From positions 27,731 through 50,023 of the forward strand of contig NWUY0300028429.1 of the NCBI GenBank assembly GCA_004151065.3: a stretch of 22,293 bases of DNA, written 5' to 3'. The notes beneath the pieces were generated by a model, which had not been told where the DNA came from, ran no database searches, and saw nothing but the letters and a program-made list of their open reading frames with translations. Positions within the stretch are counted from its first letter, which is position 1; every line of letters starts with the position of its first letter. Made by a program: the position numbers and the translations under genes. The DNA is from Larix sibirica. Lineage: Eukaryota; Streptophyta; Pinopsida; Pinales; Pinaceae. Positions 8,148-16,525 of this stretch are shown piece after piece.

Positions 8148-10520
8148 ATTATTTCCCCTAACCATTTTTCATACCTTATCATTTTATCAACATTTTTACT
8201 CATTCCTCATCGTTCCCTTTCGTGATTGGCCTATCCTATGTCATGTTGCAAGGTTTTAAGAAATGCCCATGTATGAAAATGCCTAAGTCAAATCAAAGAG
8301 GTAGAAGCGCCTAACATCATAATTATTATACACATGAGCCGTGCCACCTTGATAAAAAGCCTTATTCCCTAAGTCCCTTGGTAAAAAAAACGAAAGAAGG
8401 GACTAAGCAAATATTAAAAAAAGGAAATAAAAGGGAATACCAAAATAAAGGCTCAAGGAATGCTAACTCATGCTAAGCGCTCCCTCTAAAGGAACACATG
8501 GTAACAAATATGACAAACCATAGCTCTTGAAAGCTATGGGATGGACCTCTTATTCACTCATGCTATATGTCTATGAGGATTAACTCATGAAAATACCCCT
8601 TTCCCTAGCACCACATTCATCTCGTCACTAACACCTAACTTAAAGTCCTAGGAAATGCATCTTATCTTAGAGGTTTCACATATAATAAGGGCTAATGGTG
8701 TCCACCCCATAGCCAATCTAGGCAAAGGGATAAGAATTAAAAAGTTATTGAGCCATTAGAAAAGTATCACTTGGTGGTCACCCCACATGACTCTTTACAC
8801 ACATGAGCTCACACGTGGGAGGTTTTATCTCTAACACCCACATGTGTGGAGGCTTGGAAAGGCATCGATCTATCTTTGAAAATGTTCCTAACATGAAACA
8901 ACTTGGTCCCTTTCTCATGCATGCCAATTCGTTGGAGATTGAGAGGAAGATGACTTGCTAGGAGGCCCATGTGCCACACGTGTGGGGTCTCTAGAGGGTT
9001 GGTTTCATCTTGGGGAGTGATTCTTTTGTAGATTAGTTACTTTGTCTATTAGTTACTTTGTAGATTAGTTACTTTTTAGATTAGTTTCATCTTGGGGAGT
9101 GATTCAATCTTCTATTGTCTATGGTCCTGAGATTAATTGGGTAAGTTCATTCTCTATTATGTTTAATGTTTTGTCATTGGAAGAGTTAAGTGTTTGCATG
9201 TTTCTCAATATTGGTTGTAAATTTGTATGTTCTCTTGACTCTTGCTTGACAAATATCTCCTTGATGCTATTGGAAATATCTATGTTAGGTTTCCCATTGA
9301 AGATTTCAGAAGCTGATCAAGCTATTTCGGAGTGGATTGGGTTTGAACTACTCAGCCCTATCTAATCTTTAATCTCTTAAAAACTTTCATGAGATCCTCA
9401 GTTGACCCCATTTGCCCAACTTGGATTTACTAGGCACTAGCCACATCTTTTAGCCACTAAAATTTTTCATGTCTTCTTTTCCTTTTTGTTTTAGTAGATC
9501 TGGAATTTTCTGTCATTTACATATTTAAAAATCAGCCCTAAAAACCCTAAATCACATGGTAGATTATCATTGCTTTTTGTCTGGATATTATCTTTTGAAA
9601 TCTGTCCTGTGGTGCTAAAAATCTGCTCTGATAACAGAATCAATAATATCATTTGAAGGCTGATTTGCTGGGTTAAACATTTCAGATCAGTAAGTGATTT
9701 CAATACCCTGGATCTACCCTAGTTTCGCTCCCAATTCTACCTCATTTCCAAACTAAATAAGGGCTAAAATATTCTGCTGTCATAAAGCTTGTTTGCTGAT
9801 TTGAAAAATTATATATTCACAAATTTATAACAATTAATTAATTAGTTAGATCTGGAAGTTAAGGGTGTTATTACATACATCGATCAACTCTCAAACCCTA
9901 GTCTTACCTCACTAAAACATCTCAAAAACAGATCTGAATTTAACCATTGAATGCCATGTTAGTTTATAATTGGAAACCTTTCATAGTTGATGTGCAGAAT
10001 AGTAACTAAAGTCATCCTTGAGTTGCGTCTATTTTTTAAACTTAGTTGCTGATGGGGAATCCCCCCTTGTGTTGAATTACCCAACCTAAAGTGCAGGAAG
10101 TAGTTGCTTAGGTGACAGTGGCACTAGCAACTCTTCCAAGTTACTCTTGAGCTTTGAACCTAGTGAAGACTTTGCACTATGGGGTGCTAGTTTAAGTGAT
10201 AAAATTGACTTGTGGCCTAAATTTTCATTTTAGGTTTCTCTTTAGGCTGGATGTGCAAAACTTACAATCATCATCATTCAGTGTTTTAATTACATTCCTA
10301 AAATGTTCTTAGCATTGTTTAAAGTAGTAGATTGTTTGTATAATGAGATATGCAAGTTATTCTATTTGAGAGTAACATAGTACACACATACAGAGTATTT
10401 GCAAGCTACAATGGTATATATTGGTACACGATGGGTCATAATATTTCTTTTGGAGTACTAGTTAAACTTGTATGACATTGCTTTGACAAATAACTTATGG
10501 AATTATGTATTTCTTCATAG
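8148..10520. other. AT-rich region, no exon recognised
   Basis: I searched for the upstream exons of the asparaginase gene (the conserved N-terminal H-G-G-A-G region) and did not find them. The region includes CACGTG G-box palindromes at 8812-8817 and 8972-8983 and a 16-bp tandem repeat at 9030-9087. It probably combines intergenic or intronic DNA with repeat debris. Confidence 0.45.
9002..9105. repeat. 16-bp tandem repeat flanked by a 22-bp direct repeat
   Basis: Units of AGATTAGTTACTTTGT type lie at 9030-9045, 9046-9061 and 9062-9077, with a partial unit at 9078. The array is bracketed by identical 22-bp copies of a GTTTCATCTTGGGGAGTGAT block at 9002-9023 and 9084-9105. This pattern suggests slippage or a small nested duplication. 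Confidence 0.9.
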
Positions 10521-10559
10521 GATTTGATTGAATTATTGGTAAACCTTTTGGCTTTGCAG
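10521..10559 (+). other. In-frame 39-nt extension with alternative splice signals
   Basis: Immediately 5' of the exon lies another acceptor-like TTCTTCATAG (ending 10520). The next 39 nt are open and in frame with the exon and read [20 protein letters not shown] resembles the D-V-V-E-L-V that precedes V-R-E-L-E in plant homologues as I recall them. The intervening 21 nt (10539-10559) start GTAAAC and end TTTGCAG like a miniature intron, far shorter than plant introns that are normally spliced. Confidence 0.5.
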
Positions 10560-10793
10560 GTCCGTGAGCTTGAGAATGATCCAACTTTCAATGCTGGGAG
10601 AGGGGCAGTCCTAACAGAGGCTGGCACAATTGAAATGGAGGCAACCATCATGGATGGTTCCACTAAACATTGTGGAGCGGTTTCTGGTCTTTCTACAGTG
10701 GTGAACCCTATTTCTCTTGCTCGACTTGTCATGGAGAAGACTCCTCACATTTATTTGGCCTTTGATGGAGCAGAGAAATTCGCAAGAGAACAG
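10560..10793 (+). CDS. Isoaspartyl peptidase/L-asparaginase, one internal exon (partial gene)
   Basis: The 78-residue exon reads V-R-E-L-E-N-D-P, then [25 protein letters not shown] and [12 protein letters not shown], ending F-A-R-E-Q. This is the N-terminal half of the plant-type isoaspartyl peptidase/asparaginase alpha subunit, an N-terminal nucleophile hydrolase that cleaves isoaspartyl dipeptides and asparagine in nitrogen metabolism. The catalytic Thr, which lies further downstream in the family, is not in this window. The acceptor TTTGCAG ends at 10559, the donor GTGAGA starts at 10794, and both ends are phase 0. The frame is open and motif spacing is intact, so it is probably a real exon with large introns. 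A lone fragment or pseudogene cannot be excluded because no sister exon was found. Confidence 0.9.
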
Positions 10794-11062
10794 GTGAGAT
10801 TTTCATGCCATTATCTTTGTCGTCTTATTCGAATTTGAAATATAATTCATTAGTTTTAGATGACTAGTATTAAGAAAATTTGGATTCCTAATATTTTGGT
10901 CTAACATTGTCTCCTTTTTCAATGCTGCCGTATAGATCCTTTTTTATTGAACAAAAAATCACAAATCAGAGTCATGTTAATGTCTTTGGTTTATTAAGTT
11001 TTATATATTAAAAGATACGATTGATTAAGCTTTAAAGCAAGATAGGATACCAATGAAGTGTA
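10794..11062 (+). other. Probable intron downstream of the asparaginase exon
   Basis: AT-rich sequence begins with the GTGAGA donor. No matching acceptor followed by the expected next exon (a G-V-E-type start) was recognised here or further downstream. Confidence 0.5.
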
Positions 11063-11143
11063 CTAATGTTTTTGTGTGGCCAATTTTTTTTTATATTTTT
11101 GTGCTAATATTTTTGTTGGCCCAATTTTTTTTATGGGTTTATG
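11063..11143. repeat. Diverged 40-bp tandem duplication
   Basis: CTAATGTTTTTGTGTGGCCA at 11063 and CTAATATTTTTGTTGGCCCA at 11104 begin two tandem T-rich units of about 40 bp. They abut the left end of the foldback element. Confidence 0.75.
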
Positions 11144-11607
11144 GGACACGGGAAACGCACAATAGGGATGTGTGGAGACCACCCCCAAATTTTAGAGAAA
11201 TTCAGGGAGTGAGGGTATATAAAGATCGTAAAAAATATTTATTTAAAAATATAAATCCCACTAATAACAATTCACCTATGTAAATGCACTTTAAGTTGCT
11301 CTCTATAAAGCCTCACTTGTTGAGGATCCTAGGCAAAGTGAACACAACATAAGATATGACCATCTCTATGGATCCACCCACCATAGCAACCCANGTCGAA
11401 TCTTCAACAAGTGAGGCTTTACAGGGAGCAGCTTAAACTATATTTACATGGGATGATTTATTATTGCTGGGATTTATAATTTTTATGACCCCGACGTCCC
11501 CCCATCCCCCCGAATTTCCCTAAAATTTGGGGGTGGTGTCCACACGTCCCCAATGTGCGTTTCCCCGCTCCCACGCTCTAGCGTCCCGGAAACTTGGGGG
11601 AACATTG
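11142..11607. repeat. Foldback element with long inverted arms
   Basis: The left arm (about 11142-11325) is the reverse complement of the right arm (about 11405-11607), diverged but collinear through the CCTCAACAAGTGAGGC end, the ACATGGGATGA/ACATAGGTGA segment, the GAATTTCCCTAAAATTTGGG segment and the CGTTTCC end. A spacer of about 80 bp between the arms matches the inverted spacer of 7878-8147. Such a structure could be a foldback or MITE-like DNA element, or an inverted duplication of one repeat. No coding sequence is seen; one N occurs at 11394. The outermost left end is more diverged than the right. Confidence 0.82.
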
Positions 11608-12061
11608 GTATATCGTTACACTTAGCATCCTTTCCTTTGTCGTTTCTTTATGGCTAATCCTTTGGGCCTTGCCCATGCTAATGCTGAGTGATGCCGACAT
11701 TAAGAAGACTTTAAGAAAGATGGGAGCCTAGATGGAAGGAATGAAACAGGCCCTTGAATATTTCAGTCTGCAATTGGAAAAATTAAGAAAGAAACAGGAA
11801 GCCATGGAAGCTAAATTAAATGACCAGATCTCTGTCTGAAAAATTTGCCAGAGATATAGATATGCACTTCAACATTATCCTCAGTTTCACTTGTGGGTCC
11901 CAGTCAGCTACAGGGCAACCTTGGGTCTCAATCGGATCTGTTAAAAATCCACCAGAAGAGGAAACCACAGTCCACAAAATGGGTTGGTCAGAATTGAACA
12001 GCAGCACTCTCCAATCTACATTGACCCAAAACAAGAACATGTCTTAATGGAGGAAGCCCAT
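11608..12061 (+). other. Possible LINE-derived sequence, unresolved
   Basis: A frame around 11680-11815 reads as a Lys/Glu/Leu-rich, coiled-coil-like segment with one stop. This would fit a gag-like ORF1 N-terminus, but no diagnostic motif is present. Other open frames look incidental. The placement next to LINE material is the only other support. Confidence 0.3.
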
Positions 12062-12342
12062 AGTGGGCATCAGTTCAGCTAATGATGTTTGTTTTTAATG
12101 GTTCATACTTGTATTTTTCTCCTTGGCCAATATATTAGAGAGTACAGCTTCAGAAATGATAGGAAGAATCTTGGAGATAGTCAGTCTAGAGGCCTCTTAG
12201 AAATTTTTTGTTTGAAGGCCGAGCTCTACAGAGCATTTTTGCAATTTTGTATATTTTGGACTGTTATGTACTTAACTAGGCTGTTTAGACCCTTCGCAGC
12301 CTCTTAATACAATTGATACTCATTCCAGTTAGAAAAAAAAAA
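12062..12342 (+). mobile_element. Probable LINE 3' tail with poly(A)
   Basis: Non-coding T-rich sequence passes through GACCCTTCGCAGCCTCTTAATACAA and ends in an uninterrupted A-run (12332-12342 apart from one G at its start). Plant LINE 3' untranslated ends commonly look like this. The A-run is bounded by GTTAGA (12328-12333) and TCTAAC (12343-12348), giving a short hairpin. No upstream RNase H of this copy was identified, so it would be a 5'-truncated insertion. Confidence 0.5.
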
Positions 12343-12348
12343 TCTAAC

Positions 12349-12960
12349 AGACTTATGGCTAGAGCAGGCTTGTGCCTAAATAGTAGTAAAACCCTGGTCT
12401 CCATTTTTTTATCTCTCCTCAGACTTATTTTCATCAAAGCAACTATGGGTATGGTTGCTAAAGCTGACATTGCATTTCTAGGGGCATGAAGTCCTAACCT
12501 CCAGAGGTAAGAGTGTGGAGAAATTTCACTTTTGTCGCCCAAAAACCAATAACAGATTGATCTAAACTTATGCAAGGTTGTGTGTTGAGATGGACTGCTG
12601 CTGCTTTGCCAAAAGGCACCGTAACATGGCCTCCAGTTAGCAGAGATGACCTGGAGGCAAAAACTTGATTATGAGCAGGCAGCCTTCAAGTGTAGATCTT
12701 GCTTCAAATGTGTCCATATGGTGTCTTCTTGTCCAAGGGCAGTGAAGGGTAGGGATGGAGAGCCCATAAAAAAAGAGAGAAGTAAGAAACCTACAAGGTG
12801 GAAAGGAGTGGAAGATCACCACCATATCATTGCAGTAGAATAATTGCCAAAATGGGCTGCAGCCAAGGTGGAGACAAATCCGATGCCCATCACTTCAAAG
12901 TTGAAGGCCCGTCCCCTGCCTCTTCCCCATGAGGAAGACCGGTAAGGGGAATGGATTGAT
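12349..12960 (+). pseudogene. LINE ORF1 fragment: DUF4283 and CCHC zinc knuckle
   Basis: From 12390 the frame reads K-P-W-S-P then L-W-V-W-L, L-T-L-H-F, stop, G-H-E-V-L-T and, near 12560-12590, T-Y-A-R-L-C-V-E-M-D. These are successive blocks of the DUF4283 domain in plant LINE ORF1 (RNA-binding, gag-like). After a frameshift near 12600, the frame from 12646 reads L-D-Y-E and a complete C-x2-C-x4-H-x4-C knuckle with Cys at 12691, Cys at 12700, His at 12715 and Cys at 12730. A basic stretch with R-W-K-G follows, then a stop at 12841 and E-W-I-D-V-K-type tail near 12950. The stop in L-H-F-stop-G replaces the usual Trp. The N-terminal part of DUF4283 is missing at the poly(A) junction. Confidence 0.82.
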
Positions 12961-13702
12961 GTGAAGAAGAAAACAGAAAAAAGCTATAAAGACAGATAAG
13001 AAAAATGAACCATTCATTGGTCAGGTTTCATCCAACACTAGTCTCATGGAGAAGCTTCTCAAACAGAAGGCAGACCAGTTTGCTAATTCTGAAAAGATGG
13101 GAAAACAGCTGTATCTGGTAAAATGGTTTAAGTTTATTTATTGTCTTTTTGTCACTTTTTTTTCTGTAGCATTTTGCTCCTCAGGTATAGCTGAGGCTGA
13201 CTAATGTAACCCTTTTTCTTATCTTAATGGAAAATTGGACTTGCTTCTGTTTAAGATATATATGTATGTGTGTGTGTACGTTAACTTTGAATGTACATGT
13301 AGCCTTAGCTTCTTGTCTAGTTGACCCAAAAAAAACTAATCCATTACCCACACTGCTTGTGGTTCAGACAAAATTTCAGAAAAAACAGTACATTTGCAAT
13401 GTATTGACAACAGTTTAAGCAAAAAATCGTGTATTAAAGCAAGATGTAAGATTTTTACCATTACGCAATTACTGGGCAGATATGTGTGCTCACACAACGT
13501 AGACTGATCAGCAACCAAAATTCAGAAATTCCGAATAGATAGGTATAGTTCCATTGAGCATGCCAAACAAGAATCAGTAATCAAATACATGACAAGGAAT
13601 TACCATGGATGAGGTGGACCAGAAGACAAAGTGTTATCAAATCAGATGCACACATTTGAACTCCTTTGATAACCCTTCACCAGAAAGAATAAACTGAAGG
13701 AA
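12961..13702. other. No gene recognised; decayed LINE tail and PPR 3' flank
   Basis: The first part may continue the ORF1 C-terminus (K-K-K-T-rich). A short TATATGTATGTGTGTGTGTA microsatellite lies near 13256-13278. The last few hundred bases would hold the 3' UTR of the PPR gene on the minus strand, but I could not identify a convincing polyadenylation signal. Confidence 0.4.
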
Positions 13703-15106
13703 TTACCTACATAAACGAGGTTTCTTAAAACACTTTAGAGAATTTTCCAACACAGAATATGCTACAACATCTGGCAATGATTTTCTGTTTAACACGTAAT
13801 CGAAAACTTCATAAGCTTCAGCCACTTTCCCTGCTCTACAAAGTGCCTTAAGAAATGCCGCATAGGCAGCACTCTCGAGATCTACTTCCTTCGACTTCAA
13901 TACCTCGTACAGCTTCAAGGCCTGATGTAAGTGCTGACACATGCAAAGGCCATGCATAAGGGTGTTGTACGTGCAACCATCGGGCTGACACAGAGACTCT
14001 TGCATTTCCTCTAACAACGCAAGAGCTCCAATGGCATTGCCTTTTCTACACATCCCATTCATAAGTGAAGTGTAAGTAATGACATCAGGAGAATGCCCTG
14101 TTCTGACCATGACCTTCAGAAAATTCTTGGCTTTCTCCACATTCCCAACCTTGGACAACCCAAATATGAGAGTATTAAACGTTATGACATCAGGCGCACA
14201 CCCCTCTTCGTCCATCTTATTATAAACCTCCAAGGCTTCATTGACCTTATTGATTTTACAGTAGCCCTTCATGAGAGTGTTGTATAGGTAGCTATCAGGC
14301 TTGCACCCAGACTCCGACATCCCTTCCAACAAATTTCTTGCTTCTCTCATATTTTTGGCATTGCAGAGAGCATCCATCAGAATGCTATAAGTGACAATAT
14401 CAGGCTTGCAATTTAGACCCCTCTTGCAGTTTAGGCCCCTCATTTCCTCCAGAAACGTATATGCTCTGCCAATCTCCCCAGCCTTACACAAATGCCTGAT
14501 GAGAAAATTGAGAGTACTCACATCCGGACTAACAACATCTCTCATCATTTCATTAAAAATATTGCAGGCTTCCTCACCTCTGCCTGCAGTACAGAATGCA
14601 CGAACTAACAAATCAGAAGTCACATGATCAGGTCCACAACCATTCTCAATCATCAGATCTAGTGTTTTTTCAATACGACCCACATCGCCTAATCTGCTGG
14701 ATTCAACGAGCAAAATATTGAAAGTCGTTGTATTTGGAGAGAACCCACCCTGCTGTTTCATGTGCTGAAGGAGGCTCAAAGCCTCTTCAACTCTTCCAGC
14801 ATTTGTAAACCCCCTAATCACTGTGTTGTGAGTAGGAGTATCCACGATGAAATTACTACGTACCATCTTGTCATACATTCGCTTGGCTTCAGAAACCCTG
14901 GTCTCATTCAAAAGCGCATTAATGGCGTCCTTATGCGATGTTTTCCCATGTGGCTGTCTATGTTTTGATCCCCTTGAATCCTCCAAAGACAAATTATTTG
15001 TTGGGTCATCAAAATAGGGTTGTGGGAGTGCAGAGAAAGGCGAGGAAATGGCTCTCTTTAGGGTATTGTCAAATAGTTTTACAGGGTATGAGCTAATTCG
15101 TGCCAT
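13703..15106 (-). CDS. P-class pentatricopeptide repeat (PPR) protein
   Basis: This intact intronless frame encodes 467 aa. Residues 1-50 are rich in Arg/Lys/Ser with few acids early on, compatible with a mitochondrial or chloroplast targeting peptide. About 11 PPR motifs follow: roughly 55-89, 90-125, 126-160, 161-195, 196-236, 237-271, 272-306, 307-341, 342-376, 377-411 and 412-446, most 35 residues and ending P-D. No E, DYW, SMR or other C-terminal domain is present, so it is P-class. Such proteins bind single-stranded organellar RNA and affect its stability, splicing or translation. Motif 5 is 41 residues because R-G-L-N-C-K is duplicated (223-234). Blocks such as T-L-I-F-G-L-S-K, S-L-M-N-G-M-C-R-K-G and A-Y-E-V-F-D-Y resemble, from memory, Arabidopsis At2g17670; this is not verified. 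The start has an AAAAGCATGGCA context and no longer upstream frame is supported. Confidence 0.95.
   Translation of the reverse strand: MARISSYPVKLFDNTLKRAISSPFSALPQPYFDDPTNNLSLEDSRGSKHRQPHGKTSHKDAINALLNETRVSEAKRMYDKMVRSNFIVDTPTHNTVIRGFTNAGRVEEALSLLQHMKQQGGFSPNTTTFNILLVESSRLGDVGRIEKTLDLMIENGCGPDHVTSDLLVRAFCTAGRGEEACNIFNEMMRDVVSPDVSTLNFLIRHLCKAGEIGRAYTFLEEMRGLNCKRGLNCKPDIVTYSILMDALCNAKNMREARNLLEGMSESGCKPDSYLYNTLMKGYCKINKVNEALEVYNKMDEEGCAPDVITFNTLIFGLSKVGNVEKAKNFLKVMVRTGHSPDVITYTSLMNGMCRKGNAIGALALLEEMQESLCQPDGCTYNTLMHGLCMCQHLHQALKLYEVLKSKEVDLESAAYAAFLKALCRAGKVAEAYEVFDYVLNRKSLPDVVAYSVLENSLKCFKKPRLCR
14405..14440 (-). repeat. 18-bp in-frame tandem duplication inside PPR motif 5
   Basis: 14405-14422 and 14423-14440 differ at two positions, both A/G. 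The duplication adds exactly R-G-L-N-C-K to helix B or the loop of one PPR motif, leaving the frame open. Two silent differences suggest it is not an assembly error. Confidence 0.95.
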
Positions 15107-15109
15107 GCT

Positions 15110-15205
15110 TTTCTCTCTTTTTATTCCTTGCTATATTCATACGAAATATACCAGAAACTTTCTCTCTTTTTTCTTTGCCATATTCATACGAAATATACCA
15201 GAAAT
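15110..15205. repeat. 48-bp tandem duplication in the PPR gene 5' flank
   Basis: Units 15110-15158 and 15159-15205 share TTTCTCTCTTTTT and the CATATTCATACGAAATATAC core. Read on the minus strand, they lie 4-99 nt upstream of the PPR start codon and each contains GGTATATTTCG, a TATA-like word. They may therefore fall in the promoter or the 5' UTR; which one depends on the unknown transcription start. Confidence 0.85.
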
Positions 15206-15528
15206 TTGTAGCAAACCTCTTAGCAGTAATCAAGTGACGCTGTGCTTGATTGATCGCTCGTTCGGCCCTTCGCTCATGGTTTTCTCCCCGCGAAAGTAAT
15301 CGAGTAAGGGTTTAAGGGAGGGTTTTGAATCCCCTTCCGACTCCATGCCGTCGTTGAACAAATATATTTTTTCATTTTAATACTATCATTTTTCCAAAAT
15401 GTTGGAAAACAGCACCCAATTTTTGGTGCAAGGGAAATGAAACTCCGAGGAATATTGCTTGTGTTTGTTTTTGGTTAGACACCAGTTATGGTAGAGAGTA
15501 TATGTTCTCTTCACTCTTGGCGCTTACA
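15206..15528. other. Short intergenic region between PPR gene and RNase H remnant
   Basis: This presumably holds the PPR promoter on the minus strand. No further element is recognised. Confidence 0.4.
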
Positions 15529-15732
15529 TTTTGGATGGATATGGTGACTTCTTTCTTAAATGAATTTTAGCGTCTGTCAATCAATCATATTTTCCGAGAG
15601 CTCAATTCTGAGGCTGATTTGCTATCTAAATGGGCGCTGGCAGCTTCCGGTGGTTGTATCCATTTTGAGTATTGGTCTCTCTCTCTTCTCTCTTCGTGTG
15701 GGAGGGTTCCCCTTTCGGCCTCCTCCTGTTGA
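15529..15732 (+). pseudogene. LINE RNase H domain C-terminal remnant
   Basis: The frame reads F-W-M-D-M-V-T-S-F-L-N-E-F, a stop (15568-15570), then N-H-I-F-R-E-L-N-S-E-A-D-L-L-S-K-W-A-L. H-I-x-R-E-x-N-x-x-A-D-x-L-S-K is the signature end of the plant LINE-type RNase H (RVT_3) domain, with the conserved His, Asn, Ala and Asp. The earlier catalytic residues are absent, so only the C-terminus remains. Downstream sequence to about 16000 is T-rich and could be the element's 3' UTR. It is divergent from the PPR gene, whose start is about 420 bp away. Confidence 0.85.
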
Positions 15733-16010
15733 TAGTGGCGTTTCCGCTTGGATGCGGCCTTTTTTTGCGGATATATTTCCTGTTATTTTCTTTCTCCTTT
15801 TATTGTTCAGCAGTATTTTTTGTTTATCTTCTATTCTCAAGAGTGGCGTGGGAGGCCCTTGTGGCAAGCCATTTCTTTGTTCCCTAGGGATCTATTGGCT
15901 ATTGTGGACTTTTCTGTTGTGATCTTCATTCTTGGACTTGATAGTCGGCTGGTGACATTCTCCATGTGGAGCGTTTGTTGGAACACTTTCATATATTTTT
16001 AATACAAAAT
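15733..16010 (+). other. Possible 3' UTR of the RNase H-bearing LINE
   Basis: T-rich, non-coding sequence ends near TTTTTAATACAAAATA. It resembles the TCTTAATACAA tail near 12305, which is weak support for a shared LINE 3' end. Overlapping open frames here are hydrophobic and unsupported. Confidence 0.35.
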
Positions 16011-16040
16011 ATAGCTATTTTTTCAGTGAAAAAAAAGACA

Positions 16041-16525
16041 AATACAAAGAAATAATAACAACTCGCCCTAAAAAATATTTGTTTGCTTTCTGAAAACATA
16101 TAAAGAAAAAATAATAACAACTCGCCATAAAGAATATTTCTTTGCTCTCTAAAAACATATACAAAGAAAGAAAAAGTAAAGAAATTGGTTTTTTTCAATT
16201 TGAAAAACAAAAATAAATAAAGAAAAAACGAAAAAGGACAAGTGAAGCACATGATCACAAAGCAACTTTGATAATTCCAAGACATTGCAAGTTTCAAGAG
16301 TGCTAGGGATGATGAGTCACCAATGTGACAATTGTCACATTGTTAAAAAATTAACAATCATGTGGTTAGAGATTTTTTTAGGTTAAATAATTTTTTAATC
16401 ATAGATTTATGCTAGAGATTCACCAAACCTCTTCTAAATTGGCATTTTGGCATTATATAGAAGTAGTGACAACCCACCATAAAGAATATTGATTTGTTTT
16501 TCTTGTGTTAAAAACAAATACAAAG
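16041..16525. repeat. Three copies of a 60-bp AT-rich unit
   Basis: Units 16041-16103 and 16104-16168 are tandem, sharing AATAATAACAACTCGCC followed by ATAAAGAATATTT-type sequence and AAAACATATA. A diverged third copy lies at 16464-16525 with GACAACCCACCATAAAGAAT, about 300 bp away. Confidence 0.85.

Noticed and set aside
9099-9365. 88-codon open frame as an asparaginase exon or small gene
   Set aside because: It has no H-G-G-A-G region or other family motif, and starts in the 22-bp repeat.
13256-13278. TG microsatellite as a notable repeat
   Set aside because: Only a few units and common in plant DNA.
15560-15922. 120-codon hydrophobic open frame as a membrane protein gene
   Set aside because: It overlaps the RNase H remnant in another frame, and its hydrophobicity follows from T-rich DNA in the probable LINE 3' UTR.
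15989-16297. 102-codon minus-strand frame rich in Phe/Leu
   Set aside because: It is the translation of an A-rich tandem repeat; composition alone explains it.
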